NCBI GenBank assembly: GCA_018398805.1
Contig: JAGFBZ010001279.1
Span: 248,001-312,000, forward strand
Source of the DNA: Hirundichthys speculiger
Taxonomy: Eukaryota > Chordata > Actinopteri > Beloniformes > Exocoetidae
Reading direction: 5' to 3'
DNA length: 64,000 nt
Below the pieces are notes generated by a model. It ran no database searches. It saw only the letters and a program-made list of their open reading frames with translations, and was not told the origin of the DNA. Positions 43,471 through 55,925 of the stretch are shown in pieces. The translations under genes were made by a program, and so were the position numbers. How positions within the stretch are numbered: position 1 is the stretch's first letter; every line of letters starts with the position of its first letter.

Positions 43471-45640
43471 TTGTTTGGCTTGTAGCACAAGTGGTTGGGT
43501 CTGTAAAAAGTCCCAAATGCAATCCGTTACTGCCCCTTGCAAATGAAAATAGCATCATTTTTCAATACTTAGGAAGCCTCTGTTCCGTCACTAAAATTGC
43601 TGTTGTCATAATGGAAGTTTGTAAGAGCAACTCTTCTTTTAGCTTTTTACATTTAAACCACAATGACTCTGTTTGTAGGCCTTCATCAGGGCTGATATAA
43701 GATGACCGCCCATATACATCCTCCTATAAACGAAGAGAGGTCACATGACTGGGTGGATCTTAAAGACAAAGATTACAGAATTCAAAATTTGAACAGACAA
43801 AAAAAACAGAGCAAGACATAGTATATAAACAAACAACAACGCAGGACACATCAAGCACTGTAAACGTTCACACTGCATAAAAGTAATCAGAAATAAACAG
43901 ATTAAACAATACAAATTTTTCAATCAGGGTGCCAAGGGGAGACCCAAATAAGCCAAGAAGGAAAGAAAAGGGGAGAAGTTGAGTTCACCATTCAGACCTG
44001 GGTGTTGTGTAGCTTTCAGAGTATAGAAGTAAAGAAGTGGAAATGTATTTGTCAAATGTATATGTCGAGCGTCATATTTTTGTGGAAACAAAAGGTTTTG
44101 TAACTTTCCAAACCTTACAGGAAGCATTGCCCACTTGACGGAGTGACTAACTGAAACGAGCACTGAAAGTAAACAGAGCTATGACTTCTCTCAAGAGCTC
44201 CTTCAATTATTCAATTAGTTAGGCCACTTTGTCAGAGTGCAACCTCAGTTAATACAGTTATTTATTTGAAGCATAAATGTGTCCTCCTTCATCCCCAGTT
44301 GCACAGTGAATTGCACCAAGACAACAAGGAATGAAAGCTGTAGGAGACTGCTTAGTGAGACACTGAGACTACAGGCTTTGGACCATCTGGCCAGTCGGAG
44401 CAGGTGGAATCTGTTTTTGACCAGGACCGTTGACGCATCAGGCAGCTTAGCTCTCGAGTCTCAAATAAACCCAAGTGATAACTCGAAAGACACAGTTGAG
44501 GTCCACGAACAACGTCTTCTGTACTCCTGTCTTAATGTTGAGACAACAGTGACAGTAAGTAATGGAAAAATAAGTGAAGATTAGGTTGGTATGCGTCTGT
44601 ACTTGAGGAAGCACCTTTGCAGCTATAACGCGATTGTTTAGTACGAGGTGATGACATTTCCATTTCATTTTTGGTATGTGAGGAATACCTGTGGGTAAGC
44701 TCTATGTCCATAAGGTATGTCCCATTCTTTTGCCGTGTGTCACGAGTGTTAAGTGTTTATGTGGGCTTGTGTAAGCATTTGCATGCTGTGGATTCCTGGC
44801 GCGCAGGTTGCATGTGGGAGCAGAGAGAAAGCACCTGGCTGAGAGGTGAGTCACAGACGCAGGTAATCACATTGACATTTAATTCTAATGAAGTACTTGA
44901 AGATAATGGTACCTGCCGGCATTAGGCAGACACGCACGTACTCAAACACACTTCCAGGCCCACAAACACACACAAAAAGCTCTCTCCAACATTTACCACT
45001 GTGAAAACCTTCACTTAAGACCCTGACTCACGCACATTAAGGCAGAAATTGCGGAGGAGGGAGAAGTGTATTGAGGCCCCAGACAAGATGATAGTCAAAA
45101 GGACACTTGCACAGCCAAACAGTGCCAGCACTAACAGAAGGCAGGCGGCTGGGGAGGAGGAGGAGGGACGGAGAGGGTAAAGACATGACTAATGCAGAAG
45201 ATGATTAGCTTACTTGAAGATACTGGGAGACTTCGGGAGAAATGGAAAGTGAGTTTATAGTTTCTGCAGCTGAGTGCACTGAGAACACTTAAAGTCAGTC
45301 TTTCACTGTGGAGGAAGAAAAGGGGAAGCATTCGCAAGTAATATCGCCGTCAAAGAAGGAGTGGGCAGTTTCACACGGTGAAATATTTCCAGTAGATCTT
45401 TGATTGCCACTTATTTGAAAAGTCGAAGGGTAAAATGCAGTAAACTGAAGTGGGGTTTTCTCAGTTGCCAGTCTGAGCATTTGCATGTACAATAATATTA
45501 CAGTCATGCATGTATGTGTCTGTGTGTTCTTTAAGGTCATGTCTGATGTCACCGTGTTTCCCCTCAGCGAAAAAGTTGATGCTTGTTGTGGTTTTCCTTG
45601 ACTCACTGTGGTTTCCTTCCACAGAAGTTGTGTATTCATG

Positions 45641-45642
<2 letters not shown>
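43471..45642. other. Unassigned sequence
   Basis: About 2.2 kb without recognisable genes or repeats. A 101-codon frame at 44279-44584 has no domain match. CA-rich near 44940-44975. Confidence 0.4.

Positions 45643-45673
<31 letters not shown>
45643..45673. repeat. (GT)n microsatellite
   Basis: About 15 GT units, followed by a GA/A-rich stretch. Confidence 0.9.
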
Positions 45674-45676
<3 letters not shown>

Positions 45677-48019
45677 AGAGAGAGAAAAAAAAGTCAGGAA
45701 GAGAAAGACATTTCGATATTTGCAATGTGAGTCATGTGTTGGCTTCTTCGCTCGCTAATGTCAAGGTAAATGTTAGGACTCTGGGTCACCTTTACAAACC
45801 AACAGGGTCAGATGTACATCTCTTTCCTTCTTTTTTTTTATTCTATTTTTTTATTTTTTCATTGTGTTTGTTTCTTGTACCCACACGTCCCAAATAACGC
45901 ACAGCATTCATTCATGTAACCTCTGTCAAGAGATTTGATGATTTTGACATACTGTAAAAGACGCCCATGTGGTTTTGGGAAATTCTGCCTTTCATTTTCT
46001 TGCTCTTTTGTTCTGTGTTCTCACCACCAGCCTCCAAGAACAATCAGCGTTTGCTGATTGTCAGCTTCCGCGCAGCCTACAGTGACTTCATGAGTTTTAT
46101 AGAGCCAGTCCTAATGAAAAAAGAAAAAAAACAAACAAAAAGAAAGCATATTTGGTAAAGGAATCAAGGGCGAGCTGCCAGCGTGAAAACAGGAGCCCTT
46201 GAAATGTTGCTTGTTGCTCCGGTAACAGCGAGGGCTCATTCAGGTGAGTGTCATACAAAGCGAGTCCACGCAAACCCTGGATGCTTCTTTCCTTTTGTGT
46301 TTGTGTCTGGGTGCAGTTCTGGGTAATAGACAGGGCTTTTTTTTTTATATTTACCAGCTCCTTACATCAGGTTTTGATCCCCCAGAATATCAGTTAATAC
46401 AGTTTAATACTCCATTCACTACATGCATGAGCTCACGCCTTTCACTGGTTTCACTGGTGTATGGGAGAGTAACATTAGTGGCCTGCATGGCACATGTTTT
46501 CTTTATTTTATTTTTTTGATGAAGAGGGACTTTCACCCCCCCCTCCCGATGTCACATCCTTGCATCTCTATTAAAAACGATGCTTTTCATTGAATTCAAA
46601 GGCAGCAGTCTTTTCACCACGCCCTCGCTTTTGTGCTGCTAATGCTGATGAATCCTATGCCTGGAAGAAAAAAAAAAAAAAAGAAAATCTTAAAAACTGT
46701 CAGATTTCAGGCATGGACCATTTTTTTAAACAATGCCTCAATTTTACTTTCAAATTAATAATTTTTTTCTTTTTCTCTTTTTTTTTCGTTTGAGTGGTGG
46801 AGGTGAAACCCATTATAAGATGTGTCGGCAGAGAGAATGAGTGAGAGCGAGAGAGTGGCTCAATGAGTGGGCTGTCATGCATTCTTTTAGCCTTATTCAC
46901 TAAGCGTAGGCTGCTAATTTGTGTTTGCATTCACCAGGTTTACCTAACGGGGAAATGTTTTATTATATGCTGTCTTTGAAATCGATGACTAATTGTCCAT
47001 CCATCTCCCTCATCCAATCCCCCTGCTTTCTCTACCCTCTTGTGTCTCCCATCATCCTCTCCTCCTGGATTTAGATCTGATGGTATCCATGTTTTAGGTA
47101 ATGTTCCTGCAAAGGGAGGATGTGGTTCTGTGCAGATGAGATACGCGGTGACTGTAGCTGCGGTGCAACACACTGTAAGGTACTGCCAGGAAAGGTGTAA
47201 TCTCTCAAAGAAAAATCACCAAGGGGGTAATGCAGATGTGACCTGTGTAGAAAAGAAAAGATTGACAGAAATGGAGGCAAAGTGTGACTGGAAGGAAGTA
47301 AGACAGCTGAAAAAGACGACTAGGGGAGAGAAAGAAGTGCATTCTCTTGACATGAGTCACTTCTGAGTGAAAGCTTTGTAATTTAAGCCACACAAGGAGC
47401 AGGAGAACGAGAGCAGGGCAGAATGATGGAAAGATACAGCTGGAAAACAGACAGAAGTAGACATCATCCATCACAATAATCACCAACCTTAACTACAGCA
47501 CTGTAAGTGGGTCCAATTAATCTGGTGGGCGTCTTGTACCTGATGTGGCAATATCTATCAAGGTTGATTCGGATGAGCGATAATTATGCACTAACAAAAA
47601 GTCTTGAAGGCATAATGAAAGCGAAGGCAATCATTTAACAATATGGAACCCATGGGACCATTAAAAGACTTTACAACTTTTTTTTCTTTTATGTAAACAT
47701 CTTCTAATCCAGGACAATGATATGAATCATCAGGACACAACAGTTGGCTCTCTGTTACATAACCAAATCGTTAATTTGTATGAAATAAAATGCAGCTGAT
47801 CACAGGGTCACACAAAGGCAAACAAACCATCGTCATGATCTGCCAGACTAAAATAAAAAAATCCAGTTTAGATTCAAAGTGTCTTTTTCTTTTGGTGAGT
47901 TGCTAGTGCGGGCCACCACAGCACCACACCTGGTCAGCCACTCCAGTCCTCTCCGATGCAAAGATTCACTCACGTTCCTCAGGATTCAACGTTGAAATCT
48001 ATTGACAGGTGCCAAAATT
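45674..48019. other. Unassigned sequence
   Basis: About 2.3 kb with no recognised gene or element. AATCAGCGTTTGCTGATTG near 46044 is a short inverted repeat. Poly-A and poly-T runs at 46668-46684 and 46782-46790. Confidence 0.4.
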
Positions 48020-49155
48020 GTGATGGGAGCACTTTGAAGAGTTGATGAACGAGGAAAATCAAAAAGAAAAAAGAGCAGAAGAGGTGACAGTTGAGGACCA
48101 GGATGTTGCAAAGATTAGTTAGACTGAAGTGAGGAGGACATTGAGGAGGATGAAGGGTGGAAAGGCAGCTGGCCCTGATGATATACCTGTGGAGGTATGG
48201 AAGTGTCTAGGAGAGGTGGCAGTAGAGTTTATGACTAGAACATCCATAAAGATCTTAGAGAGGGAGAGGATGCCTGAAGAATGGGGAAGTATGCTGGTGC
48301 TGATTTTTGAGAACAAGACAACCGTGCAGAGTTGTGGCAACTACAGAGGAATAAAGCTGATGCGCCACACAATGAAGTTATGGGACAGAGTAGTGGAAGC
48401 AAGACAAAGGACAGAAGTGAGCATCAGTGAACAGGAGTATATATTCATGCCAAAAAAAAAGAACTACAGATGTGATATGTGCTTTGAAGAGGCTGATAGA
48501 GAAGTACAGAGAAGGTCTGAGGGAACTGCGTTGTGTCTTTGTAGATCTTGAGAAAGCAGATGACAGAGTGCCAAGGGAGGAGCTGTGATCTTGCATGAGG
48601 AAGTCTGGAGTAGCAGAGAAGTATGTTAGAGTGGTGCAGGACATGTATGAGAGCTGGAAGACAATAGTGAGGTGTGCTGTAGGTCTGACAGAGGAGTTCA
48701 AGGTGGAGGTGGGACTGCATCAAGGATCAGCTCTGAGACCCTTCTTGTTTGCTGTGGTGATGGACAGACTGACAGATGAGGGTAGACAGGAATCTCCATG
48801 GATTATGATATCTGCAGATGACATCTCGATCTGTAGTGAGAGCAGGGAGCAGGTGGAGGAACATCTAGAGAGGTGGAGGTATGACCTGGAAAGAAGAGGA
48901 ATGAAGGTCAGCTGCAGCAAGACAGAATACATGTGTGGATGAGAGGAAATCAAAGTGGAACGGCGAGGCTTCAGGGAGCAGCGATAAAGAAGGTGGAGGA
49001 TATTAAGTACTTAGAGTCAACAGTCCAGAGCAACAGAAAATATGGAAAAGAGGTGAAGAAACTCATGCAAGCAGGTTGGAACAGGTGGAGAAAAGTGTCA
49101 GGTGTGAAAAGAGTATCCAGCAAGAATAAAAGGGAACAGCGTACAAGACAGTTCA
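48020..49155 (+). mobile_element. RTE-like non-LTR retrotransposon, 5'-truncated
   Basis: The plus-strand coding remains start with HFEELMNEENQ-like text near 48030 and run through the reverse transcriptase to about 49150. They occupy three frames, separated by indels near 48550 and 48940. The endonuclease domain and the 3' untranslated region are missing. The insertion seems to end where a hAT-type fragment begins (49165). Confidence 0.75.
48129..49140 (+). pseudogene. RTE-like reverse transcriptase, frameshifted
   Basis: Motifs in order: RMKGGKAAGPDDIPVEVWK, EWGSMLVLIFENK, NYRGIKLMRHTMKLWDRVVE (48129-48551); KSGVAEKYVRVVQDMYESW, VGLHQGSALRPFLFAVVMDR, ISADDISICSESREQ (48595-48942); IKKVEDIKYLESTVQSN (48933 on). 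This order is typical of RTE-clade polymerases. The catalytic (F/Y)ADD reads SADD, and the segment with the first catalytic Asp (LEK..DRVP) lies across the frameshift near 48550. Not functional. Confidence 0.8.
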
Positions 49156-49164
49156 CCTGTGATG

Positions 49165-49270
49165 TTGTGTGGTTTCGAACAGGGGCCTTGCAGCTCCAGT
49201 CCTCGAGGGCCACTGGCCTGCATGTCTTTGATGGTTTCCTGCCACAACACACCTGAATCAATTCAATGGA
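49165..49270 (+). repeat. hAT-type repeat end fragment
   Basis: CAGGGGCCTTGCAGCTCCAG and TCCTCGAGGGCCACTGGCCT, then CCACAACACACCTGAATCAA, are strings of a common fish hAT-type repeat. No opposite end was found. Confidence 0.45.
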
Positions 49271-49429
49271 TCACCATCAGCTTGTCATCAAGGTCTGCAC
49301 AAGTCTATTAACAATTAATTGTGTATTTTTGTTAGCATATTTTTTCTTTTCCATTGAAAATACAGTGCATGGTGAATCATGTATCAGAATAATGACATCG
49401 GGGTTAAAGCAGTCAGGCTCTGTACAGTT

Positions 49430-49790
49430 CACTTCAGTTCAGTTTTTCTGAAAAGCAACAATTCAGAGCAAAAGTCAACACAGGGCACGTTACACAGAAA
49501 AAGAAACAGGATCATTTCCAGTCCACTTAAATGCAGTCCAATTCAGTCCACTTACAACACAATTGTATTCCATTTAAATCTATCCTTATAATCACAATTC
49601 ATTCCTATTCTATCCGTTTCATTATTTAGCTGTGGAAACCAGCAGATCTTAAAATCTTCACTTCAATTCAGTCTCCTGTCTTGAGCATGTACAAGGCAGT
49701 GGGTGAAAGTGGAGAGGGAACACTCAATTTAACAAGAAGACACCTCCAGTCAAACCACACTCATGCCGACGGATCGGGGTCACCTGAGGC
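49430..49790 (-). mobile_element. L2/Maui-like LINE 3' end, minus strand
   Basis: The complement reads TGGAGGTGTCTTCTTGTTAA then GAGTGTTCCCTCTCCACTT, corresponding to the plus-strand copy at 30408 (GGTTTCTTCCTATTAAAG...TTTTTCCTTGCCACT). The tail side has CAGTTCACTTCAGTTCAG and AATTCAGTCCACTT repeats, in keeping with degraded GAATT-type tails. Confidence 0.55.
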
Positions 49791-51374
49791 AGCGCTAACT
49801 ACAAGCTTTATCAAGAGAGTTTCACACCTAGTCTCAAAGTCAGACGGGGTGCTTGTCCCCTGAAACCGTTCTGGGAACTCACCTTACAAGAAAGAAGTCT
49901 GACAATTGTGCAAGTGAAAAATTACGCATCATCCAGTAGGTGTGTATTTTCCCATTACAACATGCTAGCTACGTTGCCATAGCTCAAGAATCAGACACCA
50001 TGATGCAAACCAGCTTCACCATCACTACAAGGCTTGAATCGCTGCGACTAGCTGCTGCGTTTCACTGCTGAGTTCTCCCACACTTACGGATGTGTTTTTT
50101 CTTATTTATGAGTCCCATGCTAGGAAACTGACTCAACTTTTATCTACGCACACTTAGTCATTTGTCGGTATTGAAATGAGTTTGAAACCTCTCATGGTCC
50201 AATATGAAACAGACATAGGTGTCAGACACTTCAGACCTGATTTTACAGTTACTCCTCTGCTAGATTTCTTTTATTAATCAAATTGTATCTCTTATCCAAG
50301 TGAAAAAGAACAAATAGCATCTTCTTTATCCTATATTCCCTCCTTCTTTGTCTTGTTGGCTTGCTGAGAAACAGGTGCTTCAGTGTTGTCATGTTGTTAT
50401 GGAAACACATGAAAAAAGCAGTACGTATGTGCACAGTGGGCGCAGCTATGAAGCTACATCAGCTGAGCAGCTGGCCTCAGAATCTACATCCCCTAAAACA
50501 TCACGCCTTTAAAAATCATTTTAAGCACTTGTCTGTCCTGTAAGTTATTAAGCATGAGGTGTTAGCTGTTTTTTTTTTTTTCGTTGCGTCTTACACACGG
50601 ATGCCAGGACTTAAGCAATGAAGGTCTGAAAACTAACATTTGGCCGAACACGTCAAATCTGTTCAGTCCACATGGCCGACTGCAAATGAGTCATGTTGTA
50701 TATTTCATGACCGGCCTCCAGTCTTACCTCGTCTCTGACCAACAGCTACTGTTTAATTTACTGTGGTCTGAATGATGACAGTGCTCGGGCTGCACACACG
50801 CACTCACGTGTGCAAAAACCTGCACGTATTCAAAAATGCTCCCTGTCCACTTGACAACTGGTGTTTTCATTAAAGGAAAGAAAAAAGGCCAGTAGGCCTT
50901 TTGTGGTTCTTTTTTCTTCTTTTTACATGAACAAAAACAGAGACACATGTCGTGATTCATCACAATGTGTCATGATGATCCATCAGGGAAGAAGGCAACC
51001 CATGTTGGTGGTGACGTGGTCCTGCAAGTGGCAGATTTTTTTATGACCCGCTTTGTGGCGCCTGCTGCCATGATGGAGATGCAAGTCAGAAGATGTTGTT
51101 GTAGCGTGACTGATATGTAGCAAATGGACACATTCGTAGTGGACCTGTACCACAACAACCCACTAAACTGCACGAAGTAAACAAGTTGCCAAGCTGCATA
51201 TGAGTAGACCAACCTACACATGATGACAACAGCTTGTGTGGCCCATTACAGCACAAAGTTACTGCCTTGACCCAGGCAGTAATATCCACAAGAGATCCTT
51301 GAAAGGTGGACTGGTATGTTGTGTTTGGAGAAGATTCTTCTGGGTTTCTCAGACGCTCTTGCTACATATGGAAC
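49791..51374. other. Unassigned sequence
   Basis: About 1.6 kb. No recognised gene. Poly-T at 50571-50581. Confidence 0.4.
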
Positions 51375-51895
51375 TAGAAAAGCACAGACCTCCGCCAAGC
51401 ACAACAATTTCCCCATATAGCGATTCACACCATAAATATTAGTCGTACATATAGCTCTGACAATATGGGACCGCGCTTGTTAGAGATTTCTACCTCTAAT
51501 ATTAAAGGCACAGTGGGCCGAAATGTAAGGGCAGCCCAATGTTTTATAAAGATTTGCAATAAAATCCGCTTTCTGGATCAGATCCGGATCAGCCTTTGAA
51601 ATTTTATAGAGGTTCCCATTGTCAATCGCTGAGTCAAATTTTTGGGCAATAATTAACGGAGATATTGAAAAAAACAAATTTTCGGCCCCATTGACTGTTT
51701 TCGAAAATTTGATCCAGAATCCAGGATTTCTTCCGGATCACACCCAAAATGAAATCAGTTCTTCCTTTTCACATTTTTGACAACTCCTGAAAATTTCATC
51801 AAAATCCATCCATAACTTTTTAAGTTATCTTGAACACAGACAAACAAACAGATAAACGCCGGCTAAAACATTACCTCCTTGGTGGAGGTAATAAA
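51375..51895 (-). repeat. CCTCCGCC-type dispersed repeat, minus strand
   Basis: On the minus strand it begins ACCTCCACCAAGGAGGTAAT, a hairpin start. It continues with AAGATAACTTAAAAAGTTAT, GTGATCCGGAAGAAATCC and GATCCGGATCTGATCCAGAA, and ends GGCGGAGGTCTGTGCTTTTC. It is inverted with respect to the copy at 52318. It is a repeat known from many animals, class unclear. Confidence 0.75.
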
Positions 51896-51984
51896 ACAAC
51901 ATTTTCTTTCCTCTTTTACCCCGATCCATCACCCTGCCTGGACCAATTTAAAATGTGAGACAGAACATAAAATTTAGACAAATA

Positions 51985-52325
51985 CACGAGTGCACGAAAG
52001 AGGTTTTATGTTTATGCATTTGTTTGTTCTCCAGCAGAGAACATTCTTCAGTAAGTTCCAGAAAGTCTCAACTTCAACCCAGATGACCGTGACCAGCATT
52101 CGCACATTTGCGTTGCCACGTCGCCTCCGTCTGTCAGCAGAAACTTTAAATGGGGTGGCGTCATCCATTGCTGAACTGACTTGTGGGTTCCGTGCGTTGC
52201 GTTAATGGTGTTGCCTCCATCAAAAGTTGGGGGATTTTCAACTTTTCCTGCTTCGACACGCACGTCAGCCAGTTGAGTTGTGGCTAGAGCTAGCCAGTGA
52301 AATCGTACGTGGGACTAATTACCTC
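51985..52325 (-). repeat. Dispersed repeat Y, minus-strand copy
   Basis: The complement has AGTTGAAAATCCCCCAACTT and CAATGGATGACGCC, aligned to 32329-32390. GGCTAGAGCTAGCCA and GGGACTAATT correspond to the 46-bp block at 32261. It lies exactly between the inverted pair of CCTCCGCC-type repeats. Confidence 0.6.
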
Positions 52326-52745
52326 CGCCAAGGAGGTTATGTTTTTGCTGGCGTTTATCTGTCGGTCTGTCTGTTAGTGTTCAAGATAACTCAAAAAGTT
52401 ATGGATGGATATTGATTAAATTTTCAGGAATTGTCAGAAATGTGAAAAGGAAGAACTGATTTCATTTTGGCTGTGATCCGGAAGAAATCCTGGATTCTGG
52501 ATCACTTTCAAATTTTCAATAACATTGCGGTGAATGGGGCCAAAAATGTTGTTTCTCAATATCTCTGTTAATTATTGCCCAGAACTCATGAAATTTAGAT
52601 TCAGGGATTGACAATGGAAACCTCTATCAAATTTCAAAGGCTGATCCGGATCTGATCCAGAAGGCAGATTTTATTGCAGTCTGTAAATCGCTATATGGGG
52701 GAACTGTTTTGCTTGCCAGAGGTCTGCGCTCTCCGACTGCTTTTC
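52318..52745 (+). repeat. CCTCCGCC-type dispersed repeat, plus strand
   Basis: Starts ACCTCCGCCAAGGAGGTTAT with a perfect CCTCCGCCAAGGAGG-type hairpin, and carries AGATAACTCAAAAAGTTATG, GATCCGGAAGAAATCCTGG and GGTCTGCGCTCTCCGACTGC at the end. It is the best-preserved of three copies in the window. Confidence 0.8.
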
Positions 52746-55700
52746 TGGTTCAAACTGACAAAGAAACGTCAGAAACATCCCCCTCCTCCACGTGCGCTGC
52801 CGCAACGCAACTGTGTGAATCCAGCGTTAACCTTTATACGGAGCAATCCAGAAGTGGTTCTTATCCGATGTCCAAACCACCTCAGTGGCGAGGCAGGAGA
52901 ACTTGTCTGACCTCTAGATAAACTGAGCTCCTCTCCTTGAGAAAGAGGCCTCCCTGGATTAGGGCCTTATCACTGCAGAATGGCCTACGTGGAATAATGG
53001 TCCTCAATATCTATCTGTTAGTCTGTGCATCTATCGGTCTGATCCTTTATTAGTGACGACAACTATTTGCTCTGAAGAAAATCCCCCTTTTTTTAAGAGT
53101 CTGACAAATTGCTGCAGATTACTCAATCTGTGTAGGAGCAATAAATACAAATCAAGTTTCTTATTCCTGCTGGATTCAAAATAAGGCGTTTTATCGTTCT
53201 ATGTACTGTTACTGATAATGAAATCATAGACACAGTGTTTTAAGAGCCTGCTCTCCAAAGCATGTTGAAATTATCATCAGAGAAGGCACGCAATGACGCG
53301 GAGGTTTCAGACTGATTATCATCAGCCAACAAAGGAAAGAAAACTTAACATTCACAACAGAACCACTGATCACTTTCTCTATAACTCGAACTGTGTTATT
53401 GACACTAATGCCTCGGAGGTACAGAAAATGGTGGGAGGTTCAACATATGATAGGCTGAACTTCCTGAAAAACATCTTAAGTTCTATTTTAGGGGGTTCCC
53501 AGTGAAATCCACAACGCAGTTTTTGCATATGCTGAATAAGAATAGAACAGGATTCAGTTTCTAAGCACAGACCCAGCCAACGATCAACATGCCAGTCTTC
53601 AGACGACTTCAGTTGACAGCGGAAGGACTGTGACCTGGTTTTGAAACTGAGCTGGAAATGAGGGAAACCCCTAATATAGAAATCAGACACCTGTTCCAGA
53701 AAGATCCAGGAACTCTGGTGAGTGAAGTTATATTGCCAAAGCATGCGTGGTTCACACTCTTCCTGCAGTTTGCCCTGGATGCGTGCGGTTTACAGTCACT
53801 GTTACGCAACTGTTGCAAGTCATTCCAGGTCCGCGAAAGGGCAGAAGTGTGAGCTGCCGGCTCAAGTCCACCTTAAGCTCCCGCCTGCTGCCCCAGCAAC
53901 AGTGCAGTCTCCGGTGGCGGCAGGCGGCTTTGATCTGCCTCCGGGGAAACTGTATCAAAGGGCACGCAGGTGATAAAGCAATGCACTGTAATGCTTTTCC
54001 ACGCCCGGTCTTCCTTCATCTGAGTGCCCTGCATCACGCCACATTCAGGTCATGCAGCAAGTGGTCGGGCCCACACATGGTATTTTAAAAGCCGTGCCTG
54101 CCGTGGGGAAAGAAGAATCCGAACAAGTGCGTGGAGCGGTTTGAAAGCATGGACGGAGTGCCCTTAAATGTGATGCCTGGAAAAATAAATCTCTTTGAGA
54201 ACAAAAAAAAAAAAAACAAAGTATGAAAAATCAAAAGTCTCAATCATAAAAGTCACACAACAGAAGAGACCTCTTGGATCCCATGACTTGTTCCGGCCCC
54301 CTGCAATTATCGGCTCTCGCATTGCGAACGCATTCACGTGACGTAAGCACAAGCGGTTTTTGTTTGCTGTGTGGCACGGTACTACTGATAAGGATCCAGG
54401 CATCAAATGTTTTTCGCGGGGTAACTTAGCAACTCGTGTGCCAAGAACAGTAGGCTGAGGATTTGCGGTTAACTGAAAGGTTGACCGTCTAATTGCTGAC
54501 ATCAAAGAGGACTTTCACAAGCCATGTGACATCACTCTGTGGTGCACCGGTCACACGCAGATGGTATTGACCTAAGCTACATGAACCTTCCAAGTGCCTG
54601 AGGCCAAAATAACAGAGCAGCTTGTGCTGAGCACAGTTAAGGCCAAAGTATGACACAGCCCCGTGGAGCTGAAGTAAAGTAGGAAAAGTATTTTTGCAAA
54701 CTGAACAGATGATTTATCCCAACTCTCCTTGTCATTCAACAGCAGTCATTAACTGAATCAAATAACTGAAAAAAGGGCTTATAGTCTGTAATCTTTTCAA
54801 ATATAGAGACAGCATTTTAACTCCAGGTTGATCTGGATTGCAATTTTTACATCTATAAACCCTGAAAGCCTTTCAAGGCAAGACCTCAAAAAACACAAAT
54901 GTCTTGAAAGGACATTTTAAAAGGCACAAGGTCCCTCTCTGCCAAGGTTTTTGTATTGCAGAGAAAAGCAGTGATGGGAAAAGGAATGCTTCAGCTTTCT
55001 CCTCTAACAGATGTCATATATTTCTAAATGAAAGGCCTTTCGCAACAAGGCTGCAATCATGTTTCTCTGAAAAGGCTGTCTGTCCTTTGGCCTCACATAT
55101 CTCTTATGGGCAAGCAAAGGAAGGAAAAGAAGGGGGGGGACAAATGAAAATGAAAAACAGTGCATTGACATCTTTCTCGCTCCTTTTCCTCTGCCTCACC
55201 TTTCCCTCCGAGCAGGGAACCTTCATATCTCCACGCGTCTTCTCCTTTTGAGGTCGTGTCAACGTTCACCGGTTTATCCTTCCCGCCATCCGTCCATCTC
55301 AGGTATTTGAGGTGGAATTAGCTGCTAATGCCAGAGTATTGTTTCCCACGCTGAACATTGAGGGGTTAACAGAGCGGCGTAGGAGTAGTTTCGATCCGTC
55401 AGGTAGGTCAGGTTTCTCTTAACATGACTGCATACCTGAGGAACTGTTTGTTTGTGTGTGTGTGTGTGTGCGCGCATGCATCTGCATGCTTGTATGCAAA
55501 GAGGGGGTTTGGAATTGAATAATTCTTGGTACGCTCCTACACCTCTGGAGTTGCTCCAGCGCTGCATGCTCATGCAGTATGAAAGACTGTAAATGTCTCC
55601 ACTGGCCAAATAAAGAATTAATCCCTTGGGAAGTCCACAGTGTAAATGACAGCTTTGCACTCTTTGTTGTGTAGTAAACTTAACGTTATTGCTTCCTCTC

Positions 55701-55799
55701 ACTCATTAAAATTCTTTAGAAATTAAAAACACATAGTAGACAAGACACAATTCATGTTTTGGGTATCGTCCAGCTGAATACAACAGCAGCCAACTTCCA
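52746..55799. other. Unassigned sequence
   Basis: About 3 kb with no recognised mobile element or gene. It is GC-richer at 53860-53960. A (GT)n run lies at 55453-55474. Candidate host sequence, but no exon could be supported. Confidence 0.4.
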
Positions 55800-55925
55800 A
55801 CAGTTTGAGGAGGTCTTCATTTGTTTCAATAAGACAATAATGCCCACTTGCAATAAGTGAGGTCCATGAAGAATGTTTTCCAAACCTCCAACTGAACTAT
55901 CTGGCATTTTACACATTCATAAAAA
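55800..55925 (+). mobile_element. Tc1-like fragment, plus strand
   Basis: AAGACAATAATGCCCACTTG followed by AAGTGAGGTCCATGAAGAAT matches the second catalytic block and downstream of a Tc1-like transposase gene (compare 36815-36850). Very short. Confidence 0.45.
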
